Shown here one piece after another: positions 6,741-7,136 of a DNA stretch of 7,136 nt. The stretch lies in the NCBI GenBank assembly GCA_017848155.1, contig JAGAKC010000131.1, forward strand, positions 1 to 7,136, given 5' to 3'. A program made the translations under genes and the position numbers. The notes beneath the pieces are model-generated. The model ran no database searches. It was not told where the DNA came from and was given only the letters and a program-made list of their open reading frames with translations. Every line of letters starts with the position of its first letter. Position 1 is the first letter of the stretch. The DNA comes from Oscillospiraceae bacterium (GTDB taxonomy: Bacteria; Bacillota; Clostridia; Oscillospirales; Ruminococcaceae).

Positions 6741-6761
6741 GATACGATGTCCTATCGTATC
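6741..6761 (-). repeat. Perfect inverted repeat (8-bp stem, 5-nt loop) over the rsmH stop codon
   Basis: GATACGAT (6741-6748) and ATCGTATC (6754-6761) are exact reverse complements around a 5-nt loop. The rsmH stop TAG (6754-6752) lies at the loop edge. No T-run follows on the minus strand, so it does not look like an intrinsic terminator. An mRNA stability element, processing site or protein-binding site are possibilities. Confidence 0.65.
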
Positions 6762-7136
6762 TTTTCTATGATTCTGAGCTTTGCGCTGCGGCTCCTCGTG
6801 TTCTGCTTAAGCTCCTCTGCTGAGGCGGTCACGGGCTTTTTGCCGACCAGTGCGCCCCTCGGCTGCTTTCCGCAGACGCACACGGGAAACTCGGGCGGAC
6901 ATGTGCAGCCCGTACAGAATTCCCTGAAACGAGTTTTCACTATCCTGTCCTCAAGGGAGTGGAAAGTGATGACCGACATGCGACCCCCGACCTTAAGGCA
7001 GTCGAAGCCGTCGGTAAGCGCCGTTTCCAGCACGTCAAGCTCCTTATTTACTTCTATTCGTATCGCCTGAAAGCTCTTGCGGCAGGGATTCTTCTCCCGC
7101 CTGTATGCCGCAGGAACGCTCTTTTTGATTATCTCG
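6752..7136 (-). CDS. rsmH: 16S rRNA (cytosine(1402)-N(4))-methyltransferase RsmH, C-terminal 127 residues (start beyond window)
   Basis: RsmH (MraW) is an S-adenosylmethionine-dependent enzyme that methylates N4 of C1402 in 16S rRNA at the ribosomal P site. Only the C-terminal 127 residues and the TAG stop (6754-6752) are visible; the open frame reaches 7135, and base 7136 belongs to the preceding codon. The full protein is usually about 310 residues. Diagnostic blocks are KSFQAIRIEVNKELDVLE (visible residues 20-37) and GGRMSVITFHSLEDRIVK (50-67), followed by the basic ending TRSRSAKLRIIEK. Between them lies a Cys-rich stretch, C-x2-C-x-C-x6-C-x-C (visible residues 74-88). GTG at 7033 is not the true start, because the conserved block continues upstream of it. 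The ftsL-like gene begins 45 nt downstream. Confidence 0.97.
   Translation of the reverse strand, partial: EIIKKSVPAAYRREKNPCRKSFQAIRIEVNKELDVLETALTDGFDCLKVGGRMSVITFHSLEDRIVKTRFREFCTGCTCPPEFPVCVCGKQPRGALVGKKPVTASAEELKQNTRSRSAKLRIIEKIR

Noticed and set aside
1..7136. Search for mobile elements, CRISPR arrays, tRNA/rRNA genes or foreign accessory genes
   Set aside because: All sizeable frames on the minus strand are standard dcw genes with tight spacing, and the gaps are at most 148 nt. No cloverleaf-like, regularly spaced CRISPR-like or transposase-like sequence was seen.

Overview
The window holds part of a division and cell wall (dcw) cluster. Every gene lies on the minus strand, so transcription runs from high to low coordinates. 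The gene order is rsmH (C-terminal part), an ftsL-like gene, a class B penicillin-binding protein of the FtsI/SpoVD/PBP2x type with two PASTA domains, murE, murF and mraY (N-terminal part, running off the left edge). This order, the PASTA-bearing transpeptidase, the AGGAGG-type ribosome binding sites and the Cys-rich RsmH C-terminus point to a Gram-positive member of the Clostridia. Protein style and the moderately GC-rich codon use suggest the Ruminococcus/Oscillospiraceae area, but that placement is inference without a database search.

Layout from the transcriptional upstream end: rsmH 7136-6752 (start outside the window); a 45-nt gap with a perfect inverted repeat over the rsmH stop and a short tandem repeat before the ftsL ribosome binding site; ftsL-like 6706-6203; a 148-nt gap, the only sizeable one; the PBP 6054-3664, starting at GTG; a 24-nt gap; murE 3639-2179; murF 2179-833, sharing one base with murE (TAATG); a 26-nt gap; mraY from 806 to the left edge. 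No stretch longer than about 150 bases lacks a gene.

The genes form one pathway. MurE and MurF finish the UDP-MurNAc-pentapeptide in the cytoplasm. MraY transfers phospho-MurNAc-pentapeptide to undecaprenyl phosphate, giving lipid I. The class B PBP cross-links the exported precursor at the septum, and the FtsL-like protein is a small bitopic divisome component. RsmH methylates 16S rRNA and is a standard passenger of this cluster. murD, spoVE/ftsW, murG and ftsQ would be expected beyond the left edge, and possibly mraZ beyond the right edge; neither can be seen.

I see no new multi-gene system: the coding content is ordinary dcw. The parts worth a second look are small. They are the ftsL-PBP leader (a terminator-like hairpin, three degenerate 18-19-nt repeats and an open frame ending one base before the PBP start), the hairpin over the rsmH stop, and a MurE substrate-pocket motif that reads DNPA rather than DNPR while the second pocket motif stays of the diaminopimelate type.
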